This document shows, one piece after another, positions 46,565 to 55,271 of a DNA stretch of 64,000 bases. This DNA comes from Enterococcus canintestini (GTDB lineage: Bacteria > Bacillota > Bacilli > Lactobacillales > Enterococcaceae), in contig NZ_JXKG01000002.1 in the NCBI RefSeq assembly GCF_001885735.1, positions 1 through 64,000 on the forward strand. The letters are read 5' to 3'. Positions within the stretch are counted from its first letter, which is position 1. Every line of letters starts with the position of its first letter. Position numbers and translations under genes: made by a program. Under the pieces are notes generated by a model. The model did no database searches and was not told the origin of the DNA. It worked only from the letters and a program-made list of their open reading frames with translations.

Positions 46565-48106
46565 ATGAAGCGAGCTTTAATTAGTGTTTCAGATAAAACC
46601 GGTATTGTAGAATTTGCAACAGGATTACTTGCTGCAGGATGGGAAATCATTTCTACAGGTGGGACTCAAACGGCCCTTAAAAATGCTGGTGTAAAAACTA
46701 TTGGAATTGAAGAGGTAACCCATTTTCCCGAAATGATGGACGGACGAGTTAAAACGTTACATCCTCTTATTCATGGTGGCCTTTTAAGCCGAAGAGATAA
46801 CAGTGAGCACGTTAAAGCAATGAAAGAACACGATATTCAACCAATTGATTTAGTAGTGGTGAACCTTTATCCTTTTAAAGAAACGATTTTAAAAGCTGAT
46901 GTACAAACAAAAGATGCCATTGAAAATATCGATATCGGTGGGCCAAGTATGTTACGTTCGGCGGCTAAAAATCATGAATTTGTTACAGTAGTGGTAGATC
47001 CGTCAGATTATGCAGCCGTGTTAGCTGAAATTAAGGAAAACAATCAGACAACATTTGCGACTAGACAAAAGTTAGCCGCTAAAGTTTTTCGTCACACTGC
47101 AGCTTATGATGCGTTAATTGCTGGCTTTATGACCGATTTAGTCAAAGAAAAAGAACCAGAAAAATTAACCTTAACTTATGAACTAAAACAAGATTTACGC
47201 TATGGTGAAAATTCTCATCAAGAAGCTTCTTTTTATAGTGATGCTTTACCTGTTTCTTACTCCATTGCCAAAGCGCAACAATTGCATGGCAAAGCACTTT
47301 CTTACAACAATATTAAAGATGCAGACGCAGCTATTCGAATTGCCAGAGAATTTACTAAACCGACTGTGGTTGCCTTAAAACATATGAACCCTTGTGGCAT
47401 TGGAACAGCAGAGACAATTTTAAAAGCATATGATTTTGCCTATGAAGCAGATCCAGTCTCAATTTTTGGTGGTATTATCGTTTTAAATCGCGAAGTCGAC
47501 TTACCTACAGCTGAAAAAATGCATCAATTATTCTTAGAAATCATTATTGCGCCAAGTTTTTCTGCTGAGGCTTTAGCGTTATTAAGCGGTAAAAAAAATA
47601 TTCGTTTAATGACATTGGATTTTCGCGATGCCAAAGATGCAGCTTTACCTGAAAAAGTTTCCGTTTTAGGCGGACTTTTAGTCCAAGAGCAAGATGTGAT
47701 TGAAGAAAATCCGAGGGAATGGAAAGTTGTAACGAAACGACAACCAAGTGAAGCGGAATTAGAGGCGTTATCTTTTGCTTGGAAAGCGGTAAAACATGTC
47801 AAATCAAATGCGATTGTTTTGGCGAATCAACATCAAACTGTCGGTATTGGTGCGGGGCAAATGAATCGAGTGGGCTCGGTGAAAATTGCAATCGAGCAAG
47901 CTGAAACTGCAGGTAAAATGGATGGAGCAGTCTTAGCAAGTGACGCTTATTTCCCGATGGGGGATTCTGTAGAATTTGCAGCGCAACATGGGATTAAAGC
48001 CATTGTGCAACCTGGCGGCAGCATTCGCGATCAAGAATCCATTGATATGGCAGATAAATATGAAATAGCGATGGTCTTTACTGATATTCGTCATTTCCGT
48101 CATTAA
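46565..48106 (+). CDS. purH: Bifunctional AICAR formyltransferase / IMP cyclohydrolase
   Basis: Performs the last two steps to IMP. The 513-residue protein has an N-terminal cyclohydrolase domain ([11 protein letters not shown], then [15 protein letters not shown] at about 60-74) and a C-terminal transformylase domain with the KHMNPCGIG motif near 274-282. GAGGAG precedes the ATG. It lies between purN and purD. Both domains look complete. Confidence 0.96.
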   Translation: MKRALISVSDKTGIVEFATGLLAAGWEIISTGGTQTALKNAGVKTIGIEEVTHFPEMMDGRVKTLHPLIHGGLLSRRDNSEHVKAMKEHDIQPIDLVVVNLYPFKETILKADVQTKDAIENIDIGGPSMLRSAAKNHEFVTVVVDPSDYAAVLAEIKENNQTTFATRQKLAAKVFRHTAAYDALIAGFMTDLVKEKEPEKLTLTYELKQDLRYGENSHQEASFYSDALPVSYSIAKAQQLHGKALSYNNIKDADAAIRIAREFTKPTVVALKHMNPCGIGTAETILKAYDFAYEADPVSIFGGIIVLNREVDLPTAEKMHQLFLEIIIAPSFSAEALALLSGKKNIRLMTLDFRDAKDAALPEKVSVLGGLLVQEQDVIEENPREWKVVTKRQPSEAELEALSFAWKAVKHVKSNAIVLANQHQTVGIGAGQMNRVGSVKIAIEQAETAGKMDGAVLASDAYFPMGDSVEFAAQHGIKAIVQPGGSIRDQESIDMADKYEIAMVFTDIRHFRH

Positions 48107-48120
48107 GAAAAGGAGCTTCT

Positions 48121-49380
48121 ATGAAATTATTAGTTATTGGTGGCGGCGGACGGGAACACGCCATCGCAAAAAAATTATTATGCGATCCAAAAGTGGTAAC
48201 TGTTTTTTGTGCACCAGGAAATCCTGGTATGCAACAAGATGGTATTAAGACTGTCCCTATTGCAGAAGAGGATCACGAAAAACTAATCGATTTTGCAAAA
48301 GCGGAAAATATTGCATGGACTTTTGTAGGTCCAGAAGCACCATTACAACGTGGGATTGTCGACGACTTTCAAAAAGCTGGCCTATTGATTTTTGGTCCAA
48401 CTAAAAAAGCAGCTCAAATTGAAAGTTCAAAAGATTTTGCCAAACAGATTATGCAAAAAAATCAAATTCCTACCGCCGACTATCAGACTTTTTCCGATTA
48501 CCAAAAAGCGGCGGCTTATGTAAAAGAAAAAGGAGCGCCGATTGTCATTAAAGCAGATGGACTTGCTGCTGGTAAAGGGGTTGTTGTGGCACAGACGGTT
48601 CCAGAAGCTTTAGCTGCATTATCTGATATGTTAGAAGCTAACCGTTTTGGTGAAAGTGGTGCAAAAGTTGTAGTGGAAGACTTTTTAGCAGGAGAAGAAT
48701 TTTCATTATTGGCTTTTGTAAAAGATGAAGCTGTCTACCCAATGGTCATCGCTCAAGATCATAAGCGGGCTTTTGATGGCGATAAAGGACCAAATACTGG
48801 TGGTATGGGTGCTTATTCGCCGGTACCCCAAATTAGCGATGAAATGGTTGCAAAAGCGGTCAAAGAAATTTTACAACCTGCAGCTAGAGGAATGGTTAAA
48901 AATGACACACCTTTTACGGGGATTTTATACGCTGGCCTAATTGCCACCACAGAAGGTGCGAAAGTCATTGAATTTAACGCTCGTTTTGGTGATCCAGAAA
49001 CACAAGTCGTCTTGCCCCGTTTAAAATCAAGTTTGGTAGATATTATTACCGCATTACTTACAGATGAAAAACCTGAATTATCCTGGCACGATAATGCTGC
49101 TTTTGGCGTCGTGGTAGCGGCTAAAGGTTATCCTGGTGAGTATCAAAAAGGGATGATTTTACCGCAAAAGACAACGGCAAATACAGAACTTTATTATGCT
49201 GGTGCGACACTCGCAGAAGATCAACTCGTGGCAAACGGGGGGAGAATTTTCTTGGTTGCCGCCCAAGCTACTAGTTTAGATGAGGCTCGTGATGAAGTTT
49301 ATACAGCGCTAAGTCAAATGGCATTACCAGAGATGTTTTACCGGCAAGATATTGGAGCTAAAGCGTTAAATAAGAGATGA
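48121..49380 (+). CDS. purD: Phosphoribosylamine-glycine ligase
   Basis: An ATP-grasp enzyme of 419 residues that ligates glycine to phosphoribosylamine. The N-terminal VIGGGGREHAI, the ATP-binding VIKADGLAAGKGVVVA at about 141-156, and the GPNTGGMGAYSP motif at about 224-235 are typical. AAGGAGC precedes the ATG. It is the last gene of the operon; a terminator from a repeat element follows about 25 nt after the stop. Confidence 0.96.
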   Translation: MKLLVIGGGGREHAIAKKLLCDPKVVTVFCAPGNPGMQQDGIKTVPIAEEDHEKLIDFAKAENIAWTFVGPEAPLQRGIVDDFQKAGLLIFGPTKKAAQIESSKDFAKQIMQKNQIPTADYQTFSDYQKAAAYVKEKGAPIVIKADGLAAGKGVVVAQTVPEALAALSDMLEANRFGESGAKVVVEDFLAGEEFSLLAFVKDEAVYPMVIAQDHKRAFDGDKGPNTGGMGAYSPVPQISDEMVAKAVKEILQPAARGMVKNDTPFTGILYAGLIATTEGAKVIEFNARFGDPETQVVLPRLKSSLVDIITALLTDEKPELSWHDNAAFGVVVAAKGYPGEYQKGMILPQKTTANTELYYAGATLAEDQLVANGGRIFLVAAQATSLDEARDEVYTALSQMALPEMFYRQDIGAKALNKR

Positions 49381-49404
49381 TAAAAAGCCGATTTAGCTAG
49401 AAAT

Positions 49405-49558
49405 GAGGTGTGACAAAAGTCTTGTCACACCTTTTTTAATAAATCGTATTAATGAGCACCTTTTTAATAAAGTAGAAGTTTCGTAATAATTTGGAATAGC
49501 AATTTTCTTAAAATGACTTCTCATTGCTTGTAGCTGACACTTTTATCACAACTACTTT
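49405..49558. repeat. About 150-bp repeat element with imperfect inverted ends; left end is the pur operon terminator
   Basis: Left: AGGTGTGACAA/TTGTCACACCT stem (49406-49432) with a T-run, the terminator after purD. Right: ACTTTTATCACAACTACTTT (49539-49558), identical to 38846-38865. GTGTGACAAAAG and CTTTTATCACAAC are imperfect inverse copies. The inside (AATTTGGAA..GCAATTT..TTAAAAT..ATTGCTTG) resembles the long stem-loop of repeat unit 2 at 21437. Confidence 0.6.
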
Positions 49559-49581
49559 TTCGGATTTAAAACGGTAAAATT

Positions 49582-49595
49582 TGTTAGCGTTTTCT
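49582..49595 (+). promoter_or_regulatory. cre (CcpA) site overlapping the aldo/keto reductase promoter
   Basis: TGTTAGCGTTTTCT fits the cre consensus TGWAARCGYTWNCW at 13 of 14 positions. It overlaps the probable -35 region; an extended -10 TGGTAAAAT lies at 49604-49612. This location would allow CcpA repression of the reductase gene. Confidence 0.6.
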
Positions 49596-49662
49596 AACAG
49601 GTGTGGTAAAATTTAGCAGTAGTTAAATTTTATCAATTGTGATTTCTAATGGAGGGAAGAAG

Positions 49663-50577
49663 ATGAAGCAAGTTAATTTTGGCCCAAATGAACTGGGAGT
49701 TTCCAGTATAGTTTTAGGGTGTATGCGTATTACAGAGGCAAAAGATCCGGTAGCTGTAATTCAAACAGCGGTAGAAAATGGTATTAACTTTTTTGATCAT
49801 GCCGATATTTATGGTCAAGGCAAATGTGAAGAAATATTTGCAGATGCTTTTGCTAAAACCGGTTATAAAAGAGAAGATATGTTTATTCAAAGCAAATGTG
49901 GTATTGTTCCAGGAGAAATGTATGATTTTTCTAAAGAACATATTATTACTTCGGTGGAAAAAAGCTTACAACGCTTACAAGTAGATTATTTAGATGCCTT
50001 ATTATTACATCGACCAGATACTTTGATGGAACCAGAAGAAGTAGCAGCTGCCTTTGACCAGTTGGAATCAGAAGGAAAAGTAAAATACTTTGGTGTTAGT
50101 AATCAATATTCTCGTCAAATTGAGTTGTTGCAAAAATATGTCCGTCAGCCTTTAGTTGCAAATCAATTGCAATTTGGAATTATGCACACTGGTATGATTG
50201 ATTTTGGCCTGCATGTTAATATGACAGATCCGCGTGGTGTCGATCATGATGATGGCATCTTGGAATTTTCTCGTTTAAATAATATGACCATCCAAGCTTG
50301 GTCGCCTTATCAATATGGTTTTTTTGAAGGGGTCTTTATTGGTAATGATAAATTTCCAAAATTAAATGAAAAATTGACTGAAATGGCAGAAAAATATCAT
50401 ACGACACCAACAGGGATTGCTTCTGCTTGGATTTTACGTCATCCGGCCAATATGCAAGTAATCATTGGCACCATGAATTTACAGCGCATTGAAGAAATTG
50501 CCAAGGCAAGTGATATCGTCTTATCAAAAGAAGACTGGTATAGCATTTATCTTGCGGCTGGTAATGATCTGCCATAA
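49663..50577 (+). CDS. Aldo/keto reductase, YdhF type
   Basis: A 304-residue NADPH-dependent aldo/keto reductase. The barrel's catalytic tetrad region is seen as Asp45 and Tyr50 in FFDHADIYG, Lys in FIQSKCG near 80-86, and His in LLLHRPDTL. Pattern and length resemble E. coli YdhF. The substrate is unknown. GGAGGG precedes the ATG at 49663. A good cre site overlaps its promoter, suggesting repression by glucose. A terminator follows. Confidence 0.88.
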   Translation: MKQVNFGPNELGVSSIVLGCMRITEAKDPVAVIQTAVENGINFFDHADIYGQGKCEEIFADAFAKTGYKREDMFIQSKCGIVPGEMYDFSKEHIITSVEKSLQRLQVDYLDALLLHRPDTLMEPEEVAAAFDQLESEGKVKYFGVSNQYSRQIELLQKYVRQPLVANQLQFGIMHTGMIDFGLHVNMTDPRGVDHDDGILEFSRLNNMTIQAWSPYQYGFFEGVFIGNDKFPKLNEKLTEMAEKYHTTPTGIASAWILRHPANMQVIIGTMNLQRIEEIAKASDIVLSKEDWYSIYLAAGNDLP

Positions 50578-50609
50578 AGCAATTTCTAATAATATTTTAG
50601 GTTAAAGTG

Positions 50610-50640
50610 AAAATCGTTCGGAATTTCCGAACGATTTTTG
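50610..50640 (+). terminator. Intrinsic terminator
   Basis: AAAATCGTTCGG pairs perfectly with CCGAACGATTTT around AATTT, ending in a T-run. Confidence 0.88.
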
Positions 50641-50670
50641 CGTTTTATCACTTTTTTTTACTTTCTTTTG

Positions 50671-50699
50671 TTGCATTTCTAATTTAGATGCGCTAAATT
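50671..50699 (+). promoter_or_regulatory. Promoter of guaC
   Basis: TTGCAT (50671-50676), 17-nt spacer, TAAATT (50694-50699). No purine-type riboswitch lies in the short leader. Confidence 0.6.
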
Positions 50700-50749
50700 A
50701 CATAGGGCGCAAAAAATGTGACCCAATAAACAAATGGAGGCTATTCATT

Positions 50750-51736
50750 ATGTTTGATATGAAAGTTTTTGATTATGAAGATGTCCAATTGATTCCAAAT
50801 AAATGTATCGTAAGTTCTCGTTCAGAATGTGATACGACTGTAACTTTAGGGAAGCATTCCTTTAAAATGCCAGTGGTTCCTGCGAATATGCAGACCATTA
50901 TTGATGAAAATATTGCGGAATTTTTAGCTGAAAATGGCTATTTTTACATTATGCATCGTTTTAACGAAGATGCGCGCATTCCTTTTATAAAAAAAATGCA
51001 AAGTAAAAACTTAATTACTTCTATCAGTGTGGGAGTAAAACCCCATGAATATACTTTTGTAGAAGAATTGGCAGCAGAAAATTTAGTGCCGGATTATATT
51101 ACTATTGATATTGCCCATGGTCATGCCAATGCAGTGATTGAAATGATTCAACACATTAAACGACTTTTACCAGAAAGTTTTGTCATCGCCGGTAACGTTG
51201 GGACTCCAGAGGCTGTTCGCGAGTTAGAAAATGCTGGTGCAGATGCAACTAAGGTCGGAATTGGACCTGGTAAAGTTTGTATCACCAAAATTAAAACTGG
51301 TTTTGGGACAGGCGGATGGCAACTAGCGGCAGTTCGTTGGTGTGCAAAAGCTGCTCGTAAACCGATTATCGCCGATGGTGGGATTCGTACTCATGGTGAT
51401 ATTGCAAAATCTGTCCGTTTTGGGGCAACCATGGTGATGATTGGTTCTTTATTTGCCGGCCACGAAGAATCTCCTGGTGAAACGAAAGTGCAAGATGGTG
51501 TCGTTTTAAAAGAGTACTTTGGGAGTGCTTCTGAATTCCAAAAAGGCGAAAAGAAAAACGTCGAAGGAAAGAAAATTTGGATTCCTTATAAAGGTAAACT
51601 TTCTGATACACTGATTGAAATGCAACAAGATTTACAATCTTCTATTTCTTATGCCGGTGGCAAAGACTTAGAAGCAATTCGCAAAGTCGATTATGTAATT
51701 GTAAAAAATTCAATTTTCAATGGCGATACAATTTAA
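50750..51736 (+). CDS. guaC: GMP reductase
   Basis: Deaminates GMP to IMP with NADPH and so links guanine salvage to adenine nucleotides. The 328-residue protein is of the Firmicute class of the IMPDH/GMPR family. The catalytic Cys177 is in GPGKVCITK, and [12 protein letters not shown] and the [17 protein letters not shown] region are conserved. GGAGG lies 9 nt before the ATG at 50750; a second Met is at residue 4. It is monocistronic between a promoter and a terminator. Confidence 0.95.
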   Translation: MFDMKVFDYEDVQLIPNKCIVSSRSECDTTVTLGKHSFKMPVVPANMQTIIDENIAEFLAENGYFYIMHRFNEDARIPFIKKMQSKNLITSISVGVKPHEYTFVEELAAENLVPDYITIDIAHGHANAVIEMIQHIKRLLPESFVIAGNVGTPEAVRELENAGADATKVGIGPGKVCITKIKTGFGTGGWQLAAVRWCAKAARKPIIADGGIRTHGDIAKSVRFGATMVMIGSLFAGHEESPGETKVQDGVVLKEYFGSASEFQKGEKKNVEGKKIWIPYKGKLSDTLIEMQQDLQSSISYAGGKDLEAIRKVDYVIVKNSIFNGDTI

Positions 51737-51747
51737 TGATCTTTTTA

Positions 51748-51777
51748 CCACGACTATTTTTAGTCGTGGTTTTTTTA
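51748..51777 (+). terminator. Intrinsic terminator after guaC
   Basis: CCACGACTA, TTTT loop, TAGTCGTGG, followed by seven T. Confidence 0.92.
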
Positions 51778-51867
51778 TCTAGTGGTTGGTTATGCTAAAA
51801 TAAGTTCAAGAGGAAATAACTGTTTTTTTATCAATGGTTATTTCATTTTGAAAAGAGGAGATTAGTG

Positions 51868-52968
51868 ATGACAATTAAAGTAATGTCAATTTTTGGCACA
51901 AGACCAGAAGCAATAAAAATGGCGCCACTAGTTAAAGCGTTAGAAAAAGATGAACGTTTTGAATCAATTGTAGCAGTGACAGCGCAACATCGTGAGATGC
52001 TAGATCAAGTTATGAAAATTTTTGCGTTAAAGGCTGATTTTGATTTGGATATTATGAGCCAAGGTCAGACATTAACGGATATTACAACCAAGGTGTTGTT
52101 AGAATTACAACCTGTCTTAAAACAAGCTAAACCAGATATTGTTTTAGTTCATGGGGACACCACCACGACTTTTGCAGCGGCGACGGCTGCTTTTTACCAA
52201 CAGATCCCTATTGGACACGTTGAAGCAGGATTACGAACATACAATAAATATTCCCCTTACCCAGAAGAAGCCAATCGTCAACTAACAGATGTCTTAAGTG
52301 ATCTTTATTTTGCACCAACAAAAACCAGTGAGGCTAATCTGCAACAAGAACACCATCTGCCAGCACGGATTTATGTAACCGGCAATACTGCTATTGATGC
52401 CATGAAGTATACAGTTCAAAAAGATTATCATCATCCGGCTTTGACTACTGATAAAAAACAAATCTTAGTAACGATGCACCGGCGAGAAAATTTAGGTGAG
52501 CCTATGACCGCTGTTTTTCACGCTTTACGGCGTTTAGCTGAAGAATTTGCGGATGTTTCTATTGTGTTTCCAATGCACAAAAATCCTTTGGTCCGAGAAA
52601 ATGCCCAAAAAAATCTTGGTGATCTTAAAAACGTGGCTTTAATTGAGCCACTAGACGTCGTGGATTTTCATAATTTGGCTGCTAGAAGCTATTTAATTAT
52701 GACCGATTCAGGTGGAGTACAAGAAGAAGCGCCTTCTCTTGGGGTGCCTGTTTTAGTTTTACGAGATACAACTGAACGCCCAGAAGGCATTGAAGCAGGG
52801 ACTTTGCGTTTAGTGGGAACAGATGAAGAGCAAGTTTATGAGGCTGCAAAACAATTATTGACTGATAAAAATGCTTATGAAAAAATGGCGCAAGCAAAAA
52901 ATCCGTATGGCGATGGTCAAGCAAGTGAAAGAATTTTAGATGCTATTGCCGATTACTTTTCCGCGTAA
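51868..52968 (+). CDS. mnaA: UDP-N-acetylglucosamine 2-epimerase (non-hydrolysing)
   Basis: Interconverts UDP-GlcNAc and UDP-ManNAc, the precursor of teichoic acid linkage units and capsules. The 366-residue enzyme has FGTRPEAIKMAPL near residues 8-20, VHGDTTTTFA near 91-100, GHVEAGLRTYNKYSPYPEE and the UDP-binding DSGGVQEEAPSLG near 285-297. The ATG at 51868 has AGAGGAG 7 nt upstream; GTG three bases earlier is too close. It is a single gene with its own extended -10 (TGCTAAAAT) and terminator. Confidence 0.95.
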   Translation: MTIKVMSIFGTRPEAIKMAPLVKALEKDERFESIVAVTAQHREMLDQVMKIFALKADFDLDIMSQGQTLTDITTKVLLELQPVLKQAKPDIVLVHGDTTTTFAAATAAFYQQIPIGHVEAGLRTYNKYSPYPEEANRQLTDVLSDLYFAPTKTSEANLQQEHHLPARIYVTGNTAIDAMKYTVQKDYHHPALTTDKKQILVTMHRRENLGEPMTAVFHALRRLAEEFADVSIVFPMHKNPLVRENAQKNLGDLKNVALIEPLDVVDFHNLAARSYLIMTDSGGVQEEAPSLGVPVLVLRDTTERPEGIEAGTLRLVGTDEEQVYEAAKQLLTDKNAYEKMAQAKNPYGDGQASERILDAIADYFSA

Positions 52969-52974
52969 TAAAAA

Positions 52975-53017
52975 GACTTTCTCGCAAATTTTATAGCGTT
53001 GCGGGAAAGTTTTTTTA
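52975..53017 (+). terminator. Intrinsic terminator after mnaA
   Basis: ACTTTCTCGCAA pairs with TTGCGGGAAAGT (one G-U pair), followed by seven T. Confidence 0.9.
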
Positions 53018-53030
53018 TTGTGTAAAGGAA

Positions 53031-53083
53031 TTCTATCTAATTACTTGAGAGTTAAACGAGTTCATTTTGCTTTTCTTATTCTG
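53031..53083. repeat. Fragment of the 21.3-kb repeat, overlapping the 3' end of the Mga-like gene
   Basis: TACTTGAGAGTTAAACGAGTTCATTTTGCTTTTCTTATT matches, with few changes, the junction between repeat units 2 and 3 (TTGCTTGAGAGCTGGGCGAGTTCATTTTGCTTTTCTT, 21540-21576). Only this edge of a unit is present. It supplies the stop codon of the minus-strand gene (53076-53078). Confidence 0.7.
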
Positions 53084-54581
53084 GAGGGGGTGTTTTCATT
53101 TTTTTATTAGTGACGTTTCGCAAGGCAGTTTCGATTTTTAAAAAATCGTGAAAATCAGGCGTTGCTTTAATCGTTACCACTGGCAAATGTGCAAACATTT
53201 CTTGTGGTGAGAAAGTCGAGACGATTAAATCATAGGCTTCTAATTGTTCATGAACAGCATCTTGCTCGCTTGTAATATTTTGGATAATTTCAAATTGTGT
53301 TTCAGTCGGAAAGTGCTGTCGTAATATTTGATGTAAATATTTCGGGTGAGTTAAAGAGACATCAGATAAAACTAAAGTTTTCGTTTTTACCTGCCAATAC
53401 GCCAAAACTTGTGGTAATAAGGTAATAATGAGAAATAATTGCTGATAAGTTTGATCTGTTGTTATAAAAAATTGATGCTTTTGATTATATTCTTGGATAA
53501 ATTTTTTTAAACCTGCCAATACACTAGGATATTTCTTTTCATAACTCAAAACAAATTCCCGTCTTGAATTAGATAAAATGGCAATGAAGTCACCGTTTTT
53601 TAGATAGATGTAATTTTCATTACAGAAGTACCAACTTAATTTGTCTTTTTGTTCTTGTGTAATGCTTTGTTTCGTTGTATTTAGTAATTCATTCAAAAAA
53701 TGTTCCGTTTTTTTAGCCAGTTGATTGATACGAGGATTTTTTAACTTTGCTTGTTTAAAATGTTCAAAAGATAACAATAAATAATCGTAGGCAACTGACC
53801 AAAAGGTTTCGGTAAAATCAAAGCGCCAGTTCATTTGTAGTAGCGTTTCTTTCAATTGTAATAAAGCATCTTGGGTCAATTTCCTTTCAGCTTTTAAAAA
53901 ATCGCTTTTTTCTGTTTGCATTGGTAATTTATGCCCTGTATTTTGACGCCAGATAGCGACTGCCCCTGAAAAATAAAGTTCCTCATGTACTCGATAGTTT
54001 TCTGGCAGCTGATTTTCTTTTAAAATCGCTGTAACTAATGCACTTAAAGCGTTATCACTTTTACTATCAGGTAACAAATAAGCTGCCCCATGTCGTTTTT
54101 CGCAAAAATATAACGTATATAAACTACGGATGAAAATTTCATTGCCTTCGATGCGAAAAGGACGATTGCAAATTTTAACGCCATAAGGAGCTAAAAGATT
54201 TTGAAATTTTTTGCGTAGTCGATGAAAACCGGCATTACTTAAAAAAAGCGTGTTGGCACAATCAGAATATGTAAAACAATCTTCAAATAAAAGATGTTCT
54301 AAAAGTTTCATCTCACTTGTTTCTTGCATTAGATAGTCATAAAAGCGATCCAATCCTAAATTACTAGGCGCTTGCCAATAATAATGTTGACGGTGGGAAA
54401 CAATTTCAAAAGCGGGAAAGCGCAATTGAAGTTCACTGATAATAGTGCGGATAGTTTTTTCGGCTGCACAGCTTAACTTCAATAGTTCTGTTGAAGTAAT
54501 CCCACTAGGATGTTGATAGAGTGCTTCGACTACTTCTAATTGACGTTGTTCGCGCCAAGATAAAAAATCACGTAAATTCAT
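53076..54581 (-). CDS. Mga-like transcriptional regulator
   Basis: A 501-residue regulator with N-terminal winged-helix DNA-binding regions. The first HTH is near residues 13-55 (QLEVVEALYQHPSGITSTELLKL), and a second Mga-type HTH is near 95-130 (FSNAGFHRLRKKFQN-like). The central part is helical (PRD-like), and the C-terminus resembles an EIIB-like alpha/beta domain (TKTLVLSDVSLTHPKYL..). Mga regulators control virulence or sugar genes in streptococci. The target is unknown; the nearest genes are mnaA and mgtA. Its C-terminal end (..KKMKTPPPE) runs into a repeat fragment that provides the stop. The start codon lacks a strong AGGAGG. Confidence 0.85.
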   Translation of the reverse strand: MNLRDFLSWREQRQLEVVEALYQHPSGITSTELLKLSCAAEKTIRTIISELQLRFPAFEIVSHRQHYYWQAPSNLGLDRFYDYLMQETSEMKLLEHLLFEDCFTYSDCANTLFLSNAGFHRLRKKFQNLLAPYGVKICNRPFRIEGNEIFIRSLYTLYFCEKRHGAAYLLPDSKSDNALSALVTAILKENQLPENYRVHEELYFSGAVAIWRQNTGHKLPMQTEKSDFLKAERKLTQDALLQLKETLLQMNWRFDFTETFWSVAYDYLLLSFEHFKQAKLKNPRINQLAKKTEHFLNELLNTTKQSITQEQKDKLSWYFCNENYIYLKNGDFIAILSNSRREFVLSYEKKYPSVLAGLKKFIQEYNQKHQFFITTDQTYQQLFLIITLLPQVLAYWQVKTKTLVLSDVSLTHPKYLHQILRQHFPTETQFEIIQNITSEQDAVHEQLEAYDLIVSTFSPQEMFAHLPVVTIKATPDFHDFLKIETALRNVTNKKMKTPPPE

Positions 54582-54764
54582 CCAGTTCTCCTATATATTG
54601 TTATTAAAAAATTAGTATTAGATTTTATTTAAATATAATAAAGGCAAAATATGCAACGTGCAATCAGAATTGGGGCTTTTTGTTAGCGACTTAAAATTTT
54701 TAATTAATAACGAAAGTTCTTGTGTAGTTGGTTATTTTTTTGTTTGAAAAAATTTTTTTAATGG

Positions 54765-54793
54765 TTGACAAAATATGCTAATTTCATTAGGAT
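54765..54793 (+). promoter_or_regulatory. Promoter of the M-box-mgtA transcript
   Basis: A perfect TTGACA (54765-54770), 17-nt spacer, and TAGGAT (54788-54793). The M-box starts about 40 nt further on. Confidence 0.65.
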
Positions 54794-54832
54794 ATAAATG
54801 AAAAGAGATTGAAATTTTCATAATCAAATATT

Positions 54833-55032
54833 TGTTAGGTGAGGCTCCTATATGGACATAAGCTGCTGCCGCGAAAGAATCGAGAGACTCTTAGTTGGTA
54901 GAACAGGGATAATCGTGAAGGTTATCCATAATGCAGCTGATAGTAATTGCTATCTACGCCCTATAGTGCTAAAGCTCAACATGAACATACGCTTATTAGA
55001 CGCGTGCTCATTGTTGAGTACGTGTCTTTTTT
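54833..55032 (+). ncRNA. M-box (ykoK) magnesium riboswitch with terminator
   Basis: The highly conserved start GTTAGGTGAGGCTCCTAT (54834-54851), the GCTGCTGCC block, AGAGAC, AACAGGGATAA, AATTGCTA and the end CCTATAGTGCTAAAGCTC match the M-box consensus. A terminator follows (54998-55032): AGACGCGTGCTCA paired with TGAGTACGTGTCT and a T-run. Mg2+ binding should favour this terminator and lower mgtA expression, as known for B. subtilis mgtE. An apparent 68-codon ORF here is the RNA itself. Confidence 0.94.
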
Positions 55033-55186
55033 GTTTTGGTAAGTGTCTTACAAGTTAAAAAGCCAATTCTTTCGTGAAGTTAAGGCTTTATTTAGCCAGT
55101 TTATTGACACTCTGGCCAAAAAAGATACCCATGTGACTTTCAAATGGTCAAAAAATTTGAAATAAAATTTAGAAAGGTTGATGGAT

Positions 55187-55255
55187 ATGGAACACCCCAG
55201 TCCCTCGCGACAGAAATTAAATAAAATAGCTAAGAGGGAGTTTGTTCTCTCTTAG
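55187..55255 (+). CDS. Putative 22-aa leader peptide upstream of mgtA (MEHPSP...)
   Basis: ATG at 55187 has AAAGG 9 nt upstream and an ORF of 22 codons ending in TAG at 55253-55255. The peptide begins MEHPSPSRQK and has Pro at positions 4 and 6. It lies between the M-box terminator and mgtA. Its codons 15 to 18 encode the left arm of a hairpin (see separate entry). An in-frame ATG at 55181 is too close to the site. The Salmonella mgtA leader peptide MgtL also begins ME and has repeated prolines (MEPDPTP), but relatedness is not claimed. Not verified as translated. Confidence 0.5.
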   Translation: MEHPSPSRQKLNKIAKREFVLS

Positions 55256-55270
55256 TAAAAGGAGAGAGAA
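55230..55270 (+). promoter_or_regulatory. Mutually exclusive hairpins at the leader ORF end and mgtA ribosome-binding site
   Basis: Hairpin A pairs CTAAGAGGGAG (55230-55240) with TTCTCTCTTAG (55245-55255), 10-11 bp, in the last leader codons. Hairpin B pairs TTCTCTCTT (55245-55253) with GGAGAGAGAA (55262-55270), 9 bp, and covers the AAAAGGAGAG site of mgtA. Both use the same TTCTCTCTT segment, so only one can form. Folding is by eye only. Confidence 0.55.
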
Positions 55271-55271
55271 T

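Noticed and set aside
54852-55058. A 68-codon plus-strand ORF in the mgtA leader
   Set aside because: It lies over the M-box and its terminator. Conserved RNA motifs explain the sequence and there is no ribosome-binding site.
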